This document shows, piece after piece, positions 32,043 through 44,133 of a DNA stretch of 64,000 nucleotides (position 1 is the first letter of the stretch; each line of letters opens with the position of its first letter). This DNA is from Chrysogorgia sp. JL179-B06 (lineage: Eukaryota > Cnidaria > Anthozoa > Scleralcyonacea > Chrysogorgiidae), in NCBI GenBank assembly GCA_035772405.1, contig JAYKKM010000147.1, positions 2,396,001 through 2,460,000 on the forward strand. The letters run 5' to 3'. Both the position numbers and the translations under genes were made by a program. The notes under the pieces are model-generated. The model worked only from the letters and a program-made list of their open reading frames with translations. It had not been told where the DNA came from and searched no databases.

Positions 32043-32509
32043 GAAATCGACTATGGATTCAGAATTAAGCCCTAGTTATAGGCCAATATCACATTTGGCA
32101 TTTTTATCAAAAACTATTGGCAGAACTGCTGCAAGTCAAATCAATCCTTATCTTGTTGAAAACGATCTTTGTCCTAAGATTCAATCTGCTTATCGCCAAA
32201 TTTCATTCAACAGAGACTGCATTACTTAAAGTCTCAAATGATATATTCAGAGCAGTTGATCAGCATCAAGAAGTGGTATTGGTCCTCCTAGATCTCTCAG
32301 CTGCCTTTGACACAATTGACCATCAGATTATTAATAGAAAGAATGCAAAATCGTTTTGGTTTTGATGGAAGTGCTCTCAGATGGTTTAGATCCTATCTAC
32401 AAGATCGAGTTCAATCTGTTAAAATTGAAAATTCCATATTAAAACCACGTCAAATACGTTATGGTGTCCCTCGAGGCTCAGTCCTAGGATCACTACTATT
32501 CTCTATGTA
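32043..32509 (+). mobile_element. RT1 middle part (third version), right of LINE2
   Basis: It covers fingers and palm up to motif B and ends at the TA used by the Tc1-like element. An extra C (TCGCCAAATTTC) breaks the frame here and is absent from macro-copy B. Confidence 0.78.
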
Positions 32510-34365
32510 CAGTACTGCTCAGAAATAACCTAACCAAAAACGCGTTCTGAACGCGTTCCGAACGCGTTCCAGGACGCGTTCCGAACGCGTTCCAGTTTTC
32601 AGGCTATACATGTCGTGATCAGTTTCGGCCATATCCGGAAATTGTCGTCACTTTACGATTTCGTATCGTCATCTTGTTTCATATCGTCTCTCCGCCATAT
32701 TTACTGAATACAAGAGATATTTTACGATGACAAAGCTTTCATTATATGCAAGAAAAAGAGTAATTTCTTTGATATCTGCTGGAGTAAAGATTCCAAAAAT
32801 AAAAATACTCTAATCGAGGAAGGAATTAAAATCTCAAGATCGGCAATCTGTCTTTTTCTTTTGCGATATCGAATGAGTGGTCAATTGAACGATGCTCCTC
32901 GCAGTGGTCCAAGGCCAAAAGTGACAGAAGAACATCAAATGTATAGACGAATATGACTCAGATCGCGGGTTATCCAGGCGAAACAAATTATGGACAAAAC
33001 GTCTTCAAGTTCCTCCATAATTTATTTGACCATGCCGCGGTTTGGTTTTCGAACTCTTGTTTGGTTCACGAGCTCTTGCGCATTGCTGACCGCCTACACA
33101 GCTTGTGATACGAGTAGTTTAGTTCGCTACAACCTTAAGTCGTTTCGCTACACTACAGTATACACGAGTCTAATATGAATTTATATCTACGGATTATGTT
33201 TTGCTTCGTCCGAACATAAGCATGTAAACATGTCAATCAAAAACGGCCTTCGAACATGAAATACCCCGGCCGACGATATCACGATAGTATAAAGTTAAAA
33301 AGTAGAGTGCGCGTAGACAGGGTTTTGGATATATAACAAAGTGAAAAGGTGGTAAAGGCGTATCAAGATTTTTAGTGACGAAATACTAACGTTTCGAGCG
33401 GAGCCCTTCATCAGAGTAAGACGTCCGCTCGAAACGTCAATATTTCGTTACTAGAAATCATGGCAGTTTACCACCTTGAGTGAAAACAATAAGTGATAAT
33501 TCATAAAGATGTTGCCGCGTGCCCATTATAAACTTTACCCCGCACTAGCCAATAGTCTATTCGCTCTCAATTTCTATGAGATGATAGATGGTCATTTATC
33601 ACATCATGATAGAAATCTCGAGCTCATAATCTTTAAATATAAATTCACCATCGACAATCATAAAGGTACGCAGGCTCTGGGTACGAGATTGATTACATAT
33701 TTATCATAGCATATTTCAAGATTAAAATTCAGAATAATTTCCAACTGACATGAAACCAAAACGAAACATAAACGTATAGATGTAAACTCATATTAGTGTA
33801 GAAAACGACTTACCAATAAACCATTAAAACGAAATCGTTTGTTGGTAAGTCGACACATACAGTTGTTACGCTCGAAGCGAAACGACTTTGTGTTACATAC
33901 TATAGCAAAACGACTTCAGGTTGTAGCGAAACGACTTGTAGCGAAACGACATGTCATTGCACACATTACAATGTGCATGCATGCGAAGCATGGAATTTTT
34001 ATAGCGGTCGTTTTAATTCACAGATGAATAAAATGAAGATTTGATGAGTGTTTTTTAATAAACACAGAGCGTTCATATAAAAAGGTACCAACCATCCGTC
34101 CACAACCCTGATGTTTTTAAAAAATATATGGCGCCGCGTGATAATCAAACACGGAGTAAAATTTATATTAAGCCAGTGTCTGAACTACTGACTCAGTCAT
34201 TACTTATGCGCAACTCTCATTCACTCTCATCATTGATTGATCCAAGCCACAAGTCTCAAGTTCATACATTCTTCGTATAAATGTGGCTCCGGAACGCGTT
34301 CTGGAACGCGAAGGGAACGCGTTCTGGACGAGAACGCAGCGTTAGGTTATTTCTGAGCAGCACTC
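32510..34365 (+). mobile_element. Tc1-like element, complete, variant
   Basis: TA lies on both sides (32,508-32,509 and 34,366-34,367). It has five left-hand ACGCGTT units where the copy at 23,606 has three, and a shorter right-hand array. The transposase fragment is shifted by a lost G (AAAATACTC). The hammerhead-like inverted repeat is at about 33,345-33,480. Confidence 0.83.
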
Positions 34366-34367
34366 TA

Positions 34368-35360
34368 CACAGCACCTACAATGTATTGAAGATATAATAG
34401 ATTCACACAATGTTGGTTGTATGATTTTGCGGATGATTGTCAGATGTATCTAGCTTTTAATTCTGGTGATAAGACATTCGCAATGGAGAAATTAAGAACA
34501 CGTATTAATGATATCATTGTTTGGAACAAAAGGAATAAATTGTTATGTAATCCAGAAAAGACTGAAATCATCCATTTTTCATCACGCTTTACCAATAATT
34601 CACATATACACACCTTTACTATTGGTTCGACTGACATCAAACTTACAAATCAATTTAGTAATCTTGGTGTCATTTTCGATTCAAATTTAAATTTTCGTCC
34701 GCATATTAACAATATATGTCGCGCGTCATCACTGGCAGGAAGGAACATTGGTCGTATTCGAAAGTATCTCTCCAGAGATCAGATAGGTAGACTGATACAT
34801 GCGTTTATAGCATCAAAGTTGGATTATTGTAACAGTCTGTTATATGGCCTTCCCTCCAGTGATATAAACAAACTGCAGCGAATCCAAAATATTGCAGTCA
34901 GGTTATTAACTGGTGCCAAACGCAGAGATAGTATCACGGAAATTCTTGAGAAATTACACTGGCTACCAATAAAAGAACGGATTGTTTTTAAGATTTTATT
35001 GATCACGTATAAAGCTATACACAACATGGCTCCTATTTACATATCCGACCTTCTCACAAAGTACATTCCAGCACGAAATCTGAGATCTGCCAGTAAGTCA
35101 CTCCTGCAAGTAAGTCAACTCTCTGCCAGTAAGACACTCCTTGTAAGGTGCAGACTCAAACCTATGCTGCTCCATACCTATGGAATTCCCTCCCAGAAGA
35201 TATTAAAAATTCTAATAATATAAGTCTGAATTGACTTTATTATTGTATTTGGAAACATATTTTTAATCATAATTTAAACTTTAGTATATATTTTAGCATC
35301 ATTGTAAAAAGCATTGAGACTTCGGTTTAATGCGTTTTTAAGAACTTTTATTATTATTAT
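34368..35360 (+). mobile_element. RT1 3' half (third version)
   Basis: The 268-codon frame at 34,417-35,223 starts in motif C with YDFADDCQMY intact. It differs from 13,913-14,719 by only a few residues (INDIIVW, NNSHIHTF). The tail ends at TCACATCTCTC of the array. Confidence 0.82.
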
Positions 35361-35629
35361 TCACATCTCTCAGGAGACGCCCAGTGAGAAAACCGTGTTA
35401 TTGAAACAACGTCCTCTAGATATGAGTCAAATATTCTACCATTGAATGTCATTCCCAGAGCTAGGAATCCCCTCAGTTTTGTGAATGTTACCAATATATA
35501 ACTGCTGCGCAGTAACAGATATTCATGATATGGCTGGCTTCATTCAAATATGCGAGTATATTCACAAATCGACCCTCAATCGTTTGAATGTATTACTGCA
35601 TAGAGATGTGAAATCTGAAAAAAATAAAC
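35361..35629. other. Array spacer
   Basis: Cysteine-like remnant near 35,394-35,458, then standard serine flank. No gene. Confidence 0.55.
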
Positions 35630-35711
35630 CGTAGTCGGCAGGATTTGAACCTACGCGGGGAAACCCCAACAGATTTCTAGTCTGTCGCCTTAACCACTCG
35701 GCCACGACTAC
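35630..35711 (-). tRNA. tRNA-Ser(AGA)
   Basis: Intact gene with a seven-T run just downstream. It is the first of two good AGA genes 374 bases apart in this segment. Confidence 0.94.
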
Positions 35712-36003
35712 CTATATAGGAAATCAATGCATGCTACTTTAAATTATGCGAAATATACATTTACTTAAAATTGAGAAATTGGATTCACTTTAAAAGCGAG
35801 CGGTTTTTATTGAAACAACGTCCTCTCGATATGCAGTCGAATGCTCTACCATTGAACAACATTGGCAGAGAGTCCCCTCAGTTTTGTCAATGTTGCCAAT
35901 ATGTAACTGCTGCGCAGAAACAGATATTCATGATATGGCTGGCTTCATTCAAATATGCGAGTGTACTAACAGTACCGAGATGTGAAATCTGAAAAAAATA
36001 AAT

Positions 36004-36085
36004 CGTAGTCGGCAGGATTTGAACCTACGCGGGGAAACCCCAACAGATTTCTAGTCTGTCGCCTTAACCACTCGGCCACGACTAC
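36004..36085 (-). tRNA. tRNA-Ser(AGA)
   Basis: Intact gene. The equivalent unit in the preceding array segment (27,118) has three stem mutations, so homologous units within one macro-copy have met different fates. Confidence 0.93.
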
Positions 36086-36656
36086 CTACATAGGAAATCA
36101 ATGCATGCTACTTTAAATTATGCGAAAAATACATTTACTTAAAATTGAGAAACTGGATTCACTTTAAAAGCGAGCGGTTTCTATTGAAACAACGTCCTCT
36201 CGATATGCAGTCGAATGCTCTACCATTGAACAACATTGGCAGAGTCCCCTCAATGTTGCCAATATGTAACTGCTGCATATGGCTTCATTCAAATATGCGA
36301 GTATACTCACAAATCGAAACTCAATCGTTTGAATGTATTACTGCATAGAGATGTGAAATCTGAAAAAAGTAAACCGTAGTCGGCAGGATTTAATACTACG
36401 CGACAAACCCCAACAGATTTCTAGTTTGTCTCCTTAACCAGACCACGACTACCTAATCGCGCATCTATTGATACGAAATTTATGCATGCTACTGTAAATT
36501 ATGCGAAATATCAACTTACTTAAAATCACTTCGTATTGAAATAACGTTCGTTATGCAGTCGAATTCTCTACCAGTGAGCAACATTGCCAGAGAATCCCCG
36601 CAGTTTTGTCAATGTTGACAACATACTGCTATGCCGAAGAAGACGATCTAAAAGTA
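36086..36656. other. Array spacer
   Basis: Cysteine-like remnants near 36,183-36,240 and 36,543-36,590 with a dead serine unit between them. Ends at the macro-repeat junction. Confidence 0.55.
36375..36452 (-). pseudogene. tRNA-Ser(AGA) pseudogene
   Basis: Same T-loop rewrite and D-arm deletion as 27,483-27,560, with fewer variable-arm changes. Confidence 0.7.
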
Positions 36657-36800
36657 AATGTAAATCTATAAGCATATAGACGCCCAATAAAAATGATAAA
36701 TTTTCAAATTGATTGCAGTTACATATATGAAAAAATTACAAAATGTACGAGTAGGCTAAAAGGGAAATTCAAAAAGACCATGCCATTTAAAAAAACTATG

Positions 36801-36836
36801 ACTAATCCTAATCACAATCCTAATCCTAACCTAATC
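36801..36836 (-). repeat. Short telomere-like tract
   Basis: Counterpart of 15,544-15,579. Confidence 0.5.
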
Positions 36837-36897
36837 AAAGTTAATGAAAAGGTAAAAATTAAGATTCTCCTTTCTTATATTTTTCCAAAATATACGC

Positions 36898-36979
36898 CGT
36901 AGTCGGCAGGATTTGAACCTACGCGGAGAAACTTAAACATATTTCAAGTATGTCGCATTAACCGCTCAAACACGAATAC
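36898..36979 (-). pseudogene. tRNA-Ser(UGA)-like pseudogene
   Basis: Counterpart of 15,641-15,722, including the acceptor mismatch CGAATAC. Confidence 0.68.
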
Positions 36980-37953
36980 CTAACCAGAGAAGTGCAACGC
37001 ACCTAAGACATATTAGTATAAATTATTCGAAAATTATAATTACTACAATTAAGAAATTGGATACACCATATTATCTATTATAGAGACTGTGCTTTAGAGA
37101 TATGTGCAAGAAAATGTTAAAGGAGCGGTCAGTATTCAACCAACGTACTCGCAATGCTCTACCACTGAGCTGAACTGGAATTCCTTTGATGTTTTTAAAT
37201 TTTGTATTTCTGCTGCACCGCAGGCAAAGATAATCGAACAATAAATATAACCGTCAACATTAAAATCGGATAGGAGATGGCCATCGCGATGCTCATTAGT
37301 TCGAGACGTGTATTGATGCAGGTACAGAGGCCAGAGGTGATCTAAAATACAAAATACTGTGCACAATTATTTAGAAATTCACGAGCATGAAAAAGTAAAA
37401 GGCAGCGATCGAGATTGAACCAACGACTTCTCGATCTGCAGTGGAATGTTCTACTATTTCCATTCATAAGTATTCCCTTTCCATTCGTAAGTTCAATTTT
37501 CAATATATACTGCATAGCAGAGTCACAGAATGTAAGAATAAATAAGTCCCGCCCCTTCACATCACTCAGGAAACGCCCAGTGAGAAAACGGTTTGCTATT
37601 GAACAACGTCCTCTCGACATGGCTAATTTGGAATCCGTAAACGGTCGGCACCACCTTTAGTGGTCGGTAGCATCTTTTTATTATGTATATTACAATGGGA
37701 TTACATAAATATTGATTAATTATCAACCAAATATTTCAAGTTCGCTTGCATAGCTGAGTGGTCTGTTTATATTTACATGTATTTACATGTGAGGCCTTTA
37801 CCGTTAGTTATTTCAATTTTGTATAGACTTAGCAACGCAGAATCAGAGAATGTAACAATAAATATGGCTGGCTACATTTAAATATGCCAGTATCCTCACC
37901 AATTGAGCTGTATTGCTTTACAGAGATGTGCAGAAATCTCACAAAAAATAAAA
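36980..37953. other. Array spacer with three Cys-like remnants
   Basis: Remnants lie near 37,122-37,182, 37,400-37,456 (5' end replaced, as at 16,144) and 37,587-37,622. No gene. Confidence 0.55.
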
Positions 37954-38035
37954 CGTAGTCGGCAGGATTTGAACCTACGCGGGGAAACCCCAACAGATTT
38001 CGAGTCTGTCGCCTTAACCACTCGGCCACGACTAC
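37954..38035 (-). tRNA. tRNA-Ser(CGA)
   Basis: Intact. Identical body to 16,697-16,778, with the same double T-run stop. Confidence 0.94.
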
Positions 38036-38522
38036 CCAACCAGGTAGTTAAATATAAAAAAATTGTGCATGCTACTTTAATTTATGCGAAAGATACATTT
38101 ACTTAAATTCGGTTGATTTTCGCACAGTAAGACTACTCGCGGTGAGATCCTCGTTCGTTTTTCTGTATAGCTGAACAGAGATGAGAAATCTAAAAAGAAA
38201 TAATAATATCATGCCAAAAGTACAACTACTTTACTTACCATAAAAAAATTGATTTCACCATATTATCTGTTAGTGAAGACTGTGATTTAGAAACCTTGAC
38301 ATAAAAGTAAAAGGAAGTCAAATGCTCTACCACCGAGCAGCACTGCCTTTAGCGTTAGTTATTTCAATTTTGTATGTACAGTATGTTCCTGCAGTGCAGA
38401 GTCAGAGAGTGTAAAAATAAATATGGATTCCTACATTCAAATATGAGAATATCCTCACAAATCGACCCTCGATCGTTTGAATGTATTGCTTTACAGAGAT
38501 GTGAAATCTCAAAAAAATAAAA

Positions 38523-38595
38523 CGTAGTCGGCAGGATTTGAACCTACGCGGGGAAACCCCAGATTTCGTGTCTGACTCCTTAACCGCTAGGCCAG
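38523..38595 (-). pseudogene. tRNA-Ser(CGA) pseudogene, 5' end deleted
   Basis: Counterpart of 17,269-17,347, but the 5' acceptor strand is lost by a further deletion (GGCCAGTTTGGTG on plus). Confidence 0.65.
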
Positions 38596-38925
38596 TTTGG
38601 TGTTGATAATAGATTTATGCATGCTACTGTAAATTATGTGAATTATCAATTTACTTAAAATCGCTTGATTTTCTAACTTTAAAAGTGAAATCGTTTGCAG
38701 TCGATTTCTCTACCACTGAGTAACATTGCCAAAGAGTCTTCGCAATTTTGTCAATGTTGGCAACATACTGCTATGCCGAAGAAGACGATCTAAAAGTAAA
38801 TTCAAATATAAGTATTGACGCGCCAAACAAAAATGTCAAATTTTCGAAGGTATAGAAGTTACATATATGAGAAGTTACAAAATGCACGACAAGGCTAAAA
38901 CGTCCATGCCATTTTCAATAACTAG

Positions 38926-39002
38926 TCTAATCCTGATCACAATCCTAACTCTAACCGCGATCCTAACATTAAACCTAACCCTAACCGTAGCTAATCCTAA
39001 CC
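38926..39002 (-). repeat. Telomere-like tract beside tRNA-Ser(UGA)
   Basis: Counterpart of 17,686-17,762, with no visible change. Confidence 0.75.
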
Positions 39003-39070
39003 AAACCAAAAATAAAGAAAAGAAAAAATGGAGCGACCCTCCTTCATCCATTTCCAAATAAATAATACGC

Positions 39071-39151
39071 CGTAGTCGGCAGGATTTGAACCTGCGCGGG
39101 AAACCCCAACAGATTTCAAGTCTGTCGCCTTAACCACTCGGCCACGACTAC
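39071..39151 (-). tRNA. tRNA-Ser(UGA)
   Basis: Fully paired 81-nt gene, with the D stem intact where macro-copy A has a mismatch. It covers UCA and, with the AGA and CGA genes, completes the UCN box. No T-run lies directly downstream. Confidence 0.9.
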
Positions 39152-39295
39152 TTAACCGTAGAAGAACAACGCATGAAGTAATGCATGTTAGTATAAATTA
39201 TTCGAAAATTATAATTATTACAATTAAGAAATTGGATACACCAGCTTATCTATTATAAAGGCTGTGCTTGAGAGATCTGCGCATGGAAACGGAAA

Positions 39296-39366
39296 AGGGA
39301 GAAGTCGTTATTCAACCAACTCCCTCTCAATCTGCAGTAGAATGCTATACCCCAACGTTGCACTCC
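39296..39366 (-). pseudogene. Decayed tRNA-Cys-like unit
   Basis: Counterpart of 18,056-18,126. Confidence 0.55.
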
Positions 39367-39599
39367 TGTTCCTTTATTTAATTTTGCACGTATACTGCAG
39401 TCGCAGGCAAATATAATCTAATATATGACCGTCAACACTAAAATATATAACCGTCAACACTAAAATCGGATAGGAGATGGCCAGCGCGATGCTCATTAGT
39501 TCGAGATGTATATTGATGCAGGCACAGAGGCGAGAGATTATATAAAATACAAAATACTATGCACAATTATTTAGAAATTCACGAGCATGAAAAAGTAAA

Positions 39600-39671
39600 A
39601 GGGAGCGATCGGGATTGAACCAACGACCTCTCGATCTGCAGTCGAATGCTCTACCACTGAGCTACACTCCC
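39600..39671 (-). tRNA. tRNA-Cys(GCA)
   Basis: Intact counterpart of 18,360-18,431 with the same flanks. Confidence 0.94.
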
Positions 39672-40070
39672 TTTCCTTTCGTAAGTTCAATTTTCAATAT
39701 ATACAGCATAGCAGATTCACAGAATGTAAGAATAAAGAAGGCCCGCCCCTTCAAGGAGGAAAGGAGAAAACAAAGAAAACATGCTTGTGTTCTTTCACCG
39801 ATTTTAAAACTGTATCCAAAACTGTTATTCAACGAATAATTACAGTCTCCGATAAAATCCTGTCAATTGGATCCAGTACCAACAAACTTGGTTAAGGAAT
39901 CTGGGATATTATCGGAAGTTATAACTGATATTGTTAATGGTTCGTTAGTTGGTGGTGAATTTCCTATAGACCTCAAGCTAGCTATCCATTGTACGCCCAT
40001 CAATTAAGAAATCGACTATGGATTCAGAATTATTCCCTAGTTATAGGCCAATATCACATTTGGCATTTTT

Positions 40071-41843
40071 GTGGGTACCGCCCTCAGCGGTACCCATATA
40101 GTTATGGCGTTGAGGTGGCTAGGTAAGGGTTCAACATCGAAATTACGACTGCGCAACTCAGATGATAATTCGATAATCTTTCTCGTTTTCAGGTATTTCT
40201 GTCGGTATTTCTTTGATCATAAATTGATGTGCTTTAGCTTCGCTCCTGACTGAGTAGCTATGTTTATACTGTATGTGGCTGTTTTTATTTTATATTTATT
40301 TGTCAAATTCAAATGTTGTACAGTATATCCATTTGTTTCAGGTGGGTAAACAGTGTGTAGCAAAGTCATTGATCGTTAAATACATTACCGGTAAACATAT
40401 TTATAATTGGAATTCGTCTGGCTTGAACAATATCTTGTTTCATGTGAAATATTGTTTGTATGGTTGCAATTAAAGGTTCAGTAAATAAAGATTTTTTGTT
40501 GTTAACTATGCTGCTGGCCCTTATGTTTGTCTAAAAATGCATTTACAAACTTATTTTTTGGTTTAGAAACCAACTATGAATGTTGCTTTATGAACTATTG
40601 ATTGTTTCAGTGTTGACAATGTCAGACAATTATTTCAAGATGGTCAAAAAAGCTCCCAAGTAATAATTTGTGCCAAGATTATGAACATCATTAAGATGAT
40701 TTCAGCATTATAGAATTGATCCATGCATCACCTGTGGTGAATCATTAACCAATGAATTATCCATGACATGTAATAATGGTAATGTTTTTTTGTATTAAAA
40801 ATGGATTTTACAAATGTATTAATTCTCTGCTGATTTAGTTAATTCTGCTGTTAGCTTACAAACAACAATAATGCAAAATAGCTTTACACAACTATCGTAT
40901 CTTATGCCATTCTCGAGTTATTACGTACATTTCATGTAACATGAGCTGTGATGTCACAAGATGGACAACAGCATTACATCAAAACTCAAAATCAGGCATA
41001 TCTTCGGATTGGTTTGACTAAACCGGCTCAAACCAAATACCAAACTAAATAAAATAAAATAAACCAAAATAAACCAAACCATGCAGACTTACTCAGTCAA
41101 CAAGACTCTGCATTGAGATTGTTGTTATTAGGTTCCCATGGTAACATATTTTGCTCCCAGGCCACTACTTTGTATAGAAACAAAGTTTTCTACTTTTTGT
41201 TGTTGCAGTTACTGTTTTATTGTTTTAAACAGTATTGTTACATTGGAAATCATGAGAAAAGGATGTCAACTTCCTAAAACTAAATAAGTTGCTGTAAATG
41301 TGGTTGAAAACAAAGAATTGTTATAAAGGAAGAGAGTAATCTGGAAACTAATCCGTTACCATAGCAACCACATTAGAACCATGACAATATTTAGTTTTCT
41401 TGACTGAGTAAGTCAGCAAGGTTTGAATCTATTTAGTTGAACCAGTCTGAAGATATGCCTGATTTTCAGTTTTGTTTTTATAATGCTGTGTCCATATTGT
41501 GACGTCACAGATCAAATTATATAAAGCGTATAATTAAACATAAAAGCCATTTTTCATTATTTTAAGTGTTCTTTCAAATACAATAAAAAAAACTGGAGCG
41601 AATTTTCATTTCATAGACACTTTAAAGGCACCACATCAATATAATGATAAAGAGCCTCCATGGCAGTGATTCCATAGTGGAGATATTTGCCCCAGTCTAA
41701 ACGAATGATACTAATATTTCAGTTAGTATTACAGATTCGGATATTTCAGTTTTGGTCACACCCCAATCCCATGCTCATTACTCATTGACAAGGCTGACCC
41801 ATTAATGTTCCATGCGGTACCCACATGTTCGCATTGCGGACCT
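40071..41843. mobile_element. 1.77 kb unclassified insertion in RT1
   Basis: Its right end reads GCGGTACCCAC, so the two ends share the 11-base inverted repeat GTGGGTACCGC exactly, clearer than in copy A. ATTTTT flanks it at 40,065-40,070 and 41,844-41,849. It differs from copy A by scattered indels and one wholly different patch at about 41,613-41,682. Confidence 0.67.
40946..41510. mobile_element. 565 bp foldback MITE
   Basis: Same length as in copy A, and the arms end in the same CTGTGAYGTCACA. Confidence 0.65.
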
Positions 41844-42236
41844 ATTTTTATCAAAAACTATTGGGGGAACTGCTGCAAGTCAAATCAATCCTTATCTTGT
41901 CCTAAGATTCAATCTGCTTATCGCAAATTTCATTCAACAGAGACTGCATTACTTAAAGTCTCAAATGATATATTCAGAGCAGTTGATCAGCATCAAGAAG
42001 TGGTATTGGTCCTCCTAGATCTCTCAGCTGCCTTTGACACAATTGACCATCAGATTATTAATAGAAAGAATGCAAAATCGTTTTGGTTTTGATGGAAGTG
42101 CTCTCAGATGGTTTAGATCCTATCTACAAGATCGAGTTCAATCTGTTAAAATTGAAAATTCCATATTAAAACCACGTCAAATACGTTATGGTGTCCCTCG
42201 AGGCTCAGTCCTAGGATCACTACTATTCTCTATGTA

Positions 42237-43588
42237 CAGTACTGCTCAGAAATAACCTAACCAAAAACGCGTTCTGAACGCGTTCCGAACGCGTTCCAGT
42301 TTTCATGCTATACATGTCGTGATCAGTTCGGCCATATCCGGAAATTGTCGTAAAACTTTACGATTCGTATCGTCATCTTGTTTCATATCGTCGCTCCGCC
42401 ATATTTACTGAATACAAGAGATATTTTACGATGACAAAGCTTTCATTATATGCAAGAAAAAGAGTAATTTCTTTGATATCTGCTGGAGTAAAGATTCCAA
42501 AAATAAAAGATACTCTAATCGAGGAAGGAATTAAAATCTCAAGATCGGCAATCTGTCTTTTTCTTTTGCGATATCGAATGAGTGGTCAATTGAACGATGC
42601 TCCTCGCAGTGGTACAAGGCCAAAAGTGACAGAAGAACATCAAATGTATAGACGAATATGACTCAGATCGCGGGTTATCCAGGCGAAACAAATTATGGAC
42701 AAAACGTCTTCAAGTTCCTCCATAATTTATTTGACCATGCCGCGGTTTGGTTTTCGAACTCTTGTTTGGTTCACGAGCTCATGCGCATTGCTGACCGCCT
42801 ACACAGCTTGTGATACGAGTAGTTTAGTTCGCTACAACCTTAAGTCGTTTCGCTACACTACCGTATACACGAGTCTAATATGAATTTATATCTACGGATT
42901 ATGTTTTGCTTCGTCCGAACATAAGCATGTAAACATGTCAATCAAAAACGGCCTTCGAACATGAAATACCCCGGCCGACGATATCACGATAGTATAAAGT
43001 TAAAAAGTAGAGTGCGCGTAGACAGGGTTTTGGATATATAACAAAGTGAAAAGGTGGTAAAGGCGTATCAAGATTTTTAGTGACGAAATACTAACGTTTC
43101 GAGCGGAGCCCTTCATCAGAGTAAGACGTCCGCTCGAAATTACGTCAATATTTCGTTACTAGAAATCATGGCAGTTTGCCACCTTTACCACCTTGAGTGA
43201 AAACAATAAGTGATAATTCATAAAGATGTTGCCGCGTGCCCATTATAAACTTTACCCCGCACTAGCCAATAGTCTATTCGCTCTCAATTTCTATGAGATG
43301 ATAGATGGTCATTTATCACATCATGATAGAAATCTCGAGCTCATAATCTTTAAATATAAATTCGCCATCGACAATCATAAAGGTACGCAGGCTCTGGGTA
43401 CGAGATTGATTACATATTTATCATAGCATATTTCAAGATTAAAATTCAGAATAATTTCCAACTGACATGAAACCAAAACGAAACATAAACGTATATAGAT
43501 GTAAACTCATATTAGTGTAGAAAACGACTTACCAATAAACCATTAAAGCGAAATCGTTTGTTGGTAAGTCGACACATACAGTTGTTAC
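42237..43588 (+). mobile_element. Tc1-like element, 3'-truncated
   Basis: Counterpart of 20,988-22,340, ending at the same CAGTTGTTAC junction with the array, so the truncation predates the macro-duplication. Transposase N-terminus at 42,431-42,661 is open. Confidence 0.85.
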
Positions 43589-43676
43589 AATTATAATTAT
43601 TACAATTAAGAAATTGGATACACCAGCTTATCTATTATAAAGGCTGTGCTGAGAGATCTGCGCATGGAAACGGAAA

Positions 43677-43747
43677 AGGGAGAAGTCGTTATTCAACCAA
43701 CTCCCTCTCAATCTGCAGTAGAATGCTATACCCCAACGTTGCACTCC
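43677..43747 (-). pseudogene. Decayed tRNA-Cys-like unit
   Basis: Counterpart of 22,429-22,499. Confidence 0.55.
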
Positions 43748-43979
43748 TGTTCCTTTATTTAATTTTGCACGTATACTGCATCGCAGGCAAATATAATCTA
43801 ATATATAACCGTCAACACTAAAATATATAACCGTCAACAATAAAATCGGATAGGAGATGGCCAGCACGATGCTCATTAGTTCGAGATGTGTATTGATGCA
43901 GGCACAGAGGCGGAAGATTATATAAAATACAAAATACTATGCACAATTATTTAGAAATTCACGAGCATGAAAAAGTAAA

Positions 43980-44051
43980 AGGGAGCGATCGGGATTGAAC
44001 CAACGACCTCTCGATCTGCAGTCGAATGCTCTACCACTGAGCTACACTCCC
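43980..44051 (-). tRNA. tRNA-Cys(GCA)
   Basis: Intact counterpart of 22,732-22,803, with the GTAATTTC marker in its 5' flank. Confidence 0.94.
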
Positions 44052-44133
44052 TTTCCTTTCGTAATTTCAATTTTCAATATATACAGCATAGCAGATTCAC
44101 AGAATGTAAGAATAAAGAAGGCCCGCCCCTTCA

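Larger units (their letters stand above)
15401..36656. repeat. 21.24 kb macro-repeat, copy A
   Basis: Every landmark in this span reappears about 21.24 kb further on (offset 21,256 at the start, 21,248 in the middle, about 21,235 near the end). Differences are mostly short indels. The left boundary is a deletion junction near 15,370-15,400, where the spacer of a cysteine remnant is fused to GTAAATGTAAATCT sequence. The copy carries three RT1 insertions, three Tc1-like elements, LINE2 and about two dozen tRNA units. Confidence 0.9.
39754..42236 (+). mobile_element. RT1 5' part, interrupted (first version)
   Basis: Counterpart of 18,514-20,987. The motif A block is in frame here (41,805-42,092 contains SAAFDTIDH), whereas copy A has lost one C there. 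The insert at 40,071 separates the fingers from the palm. Confidence 0.8.
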
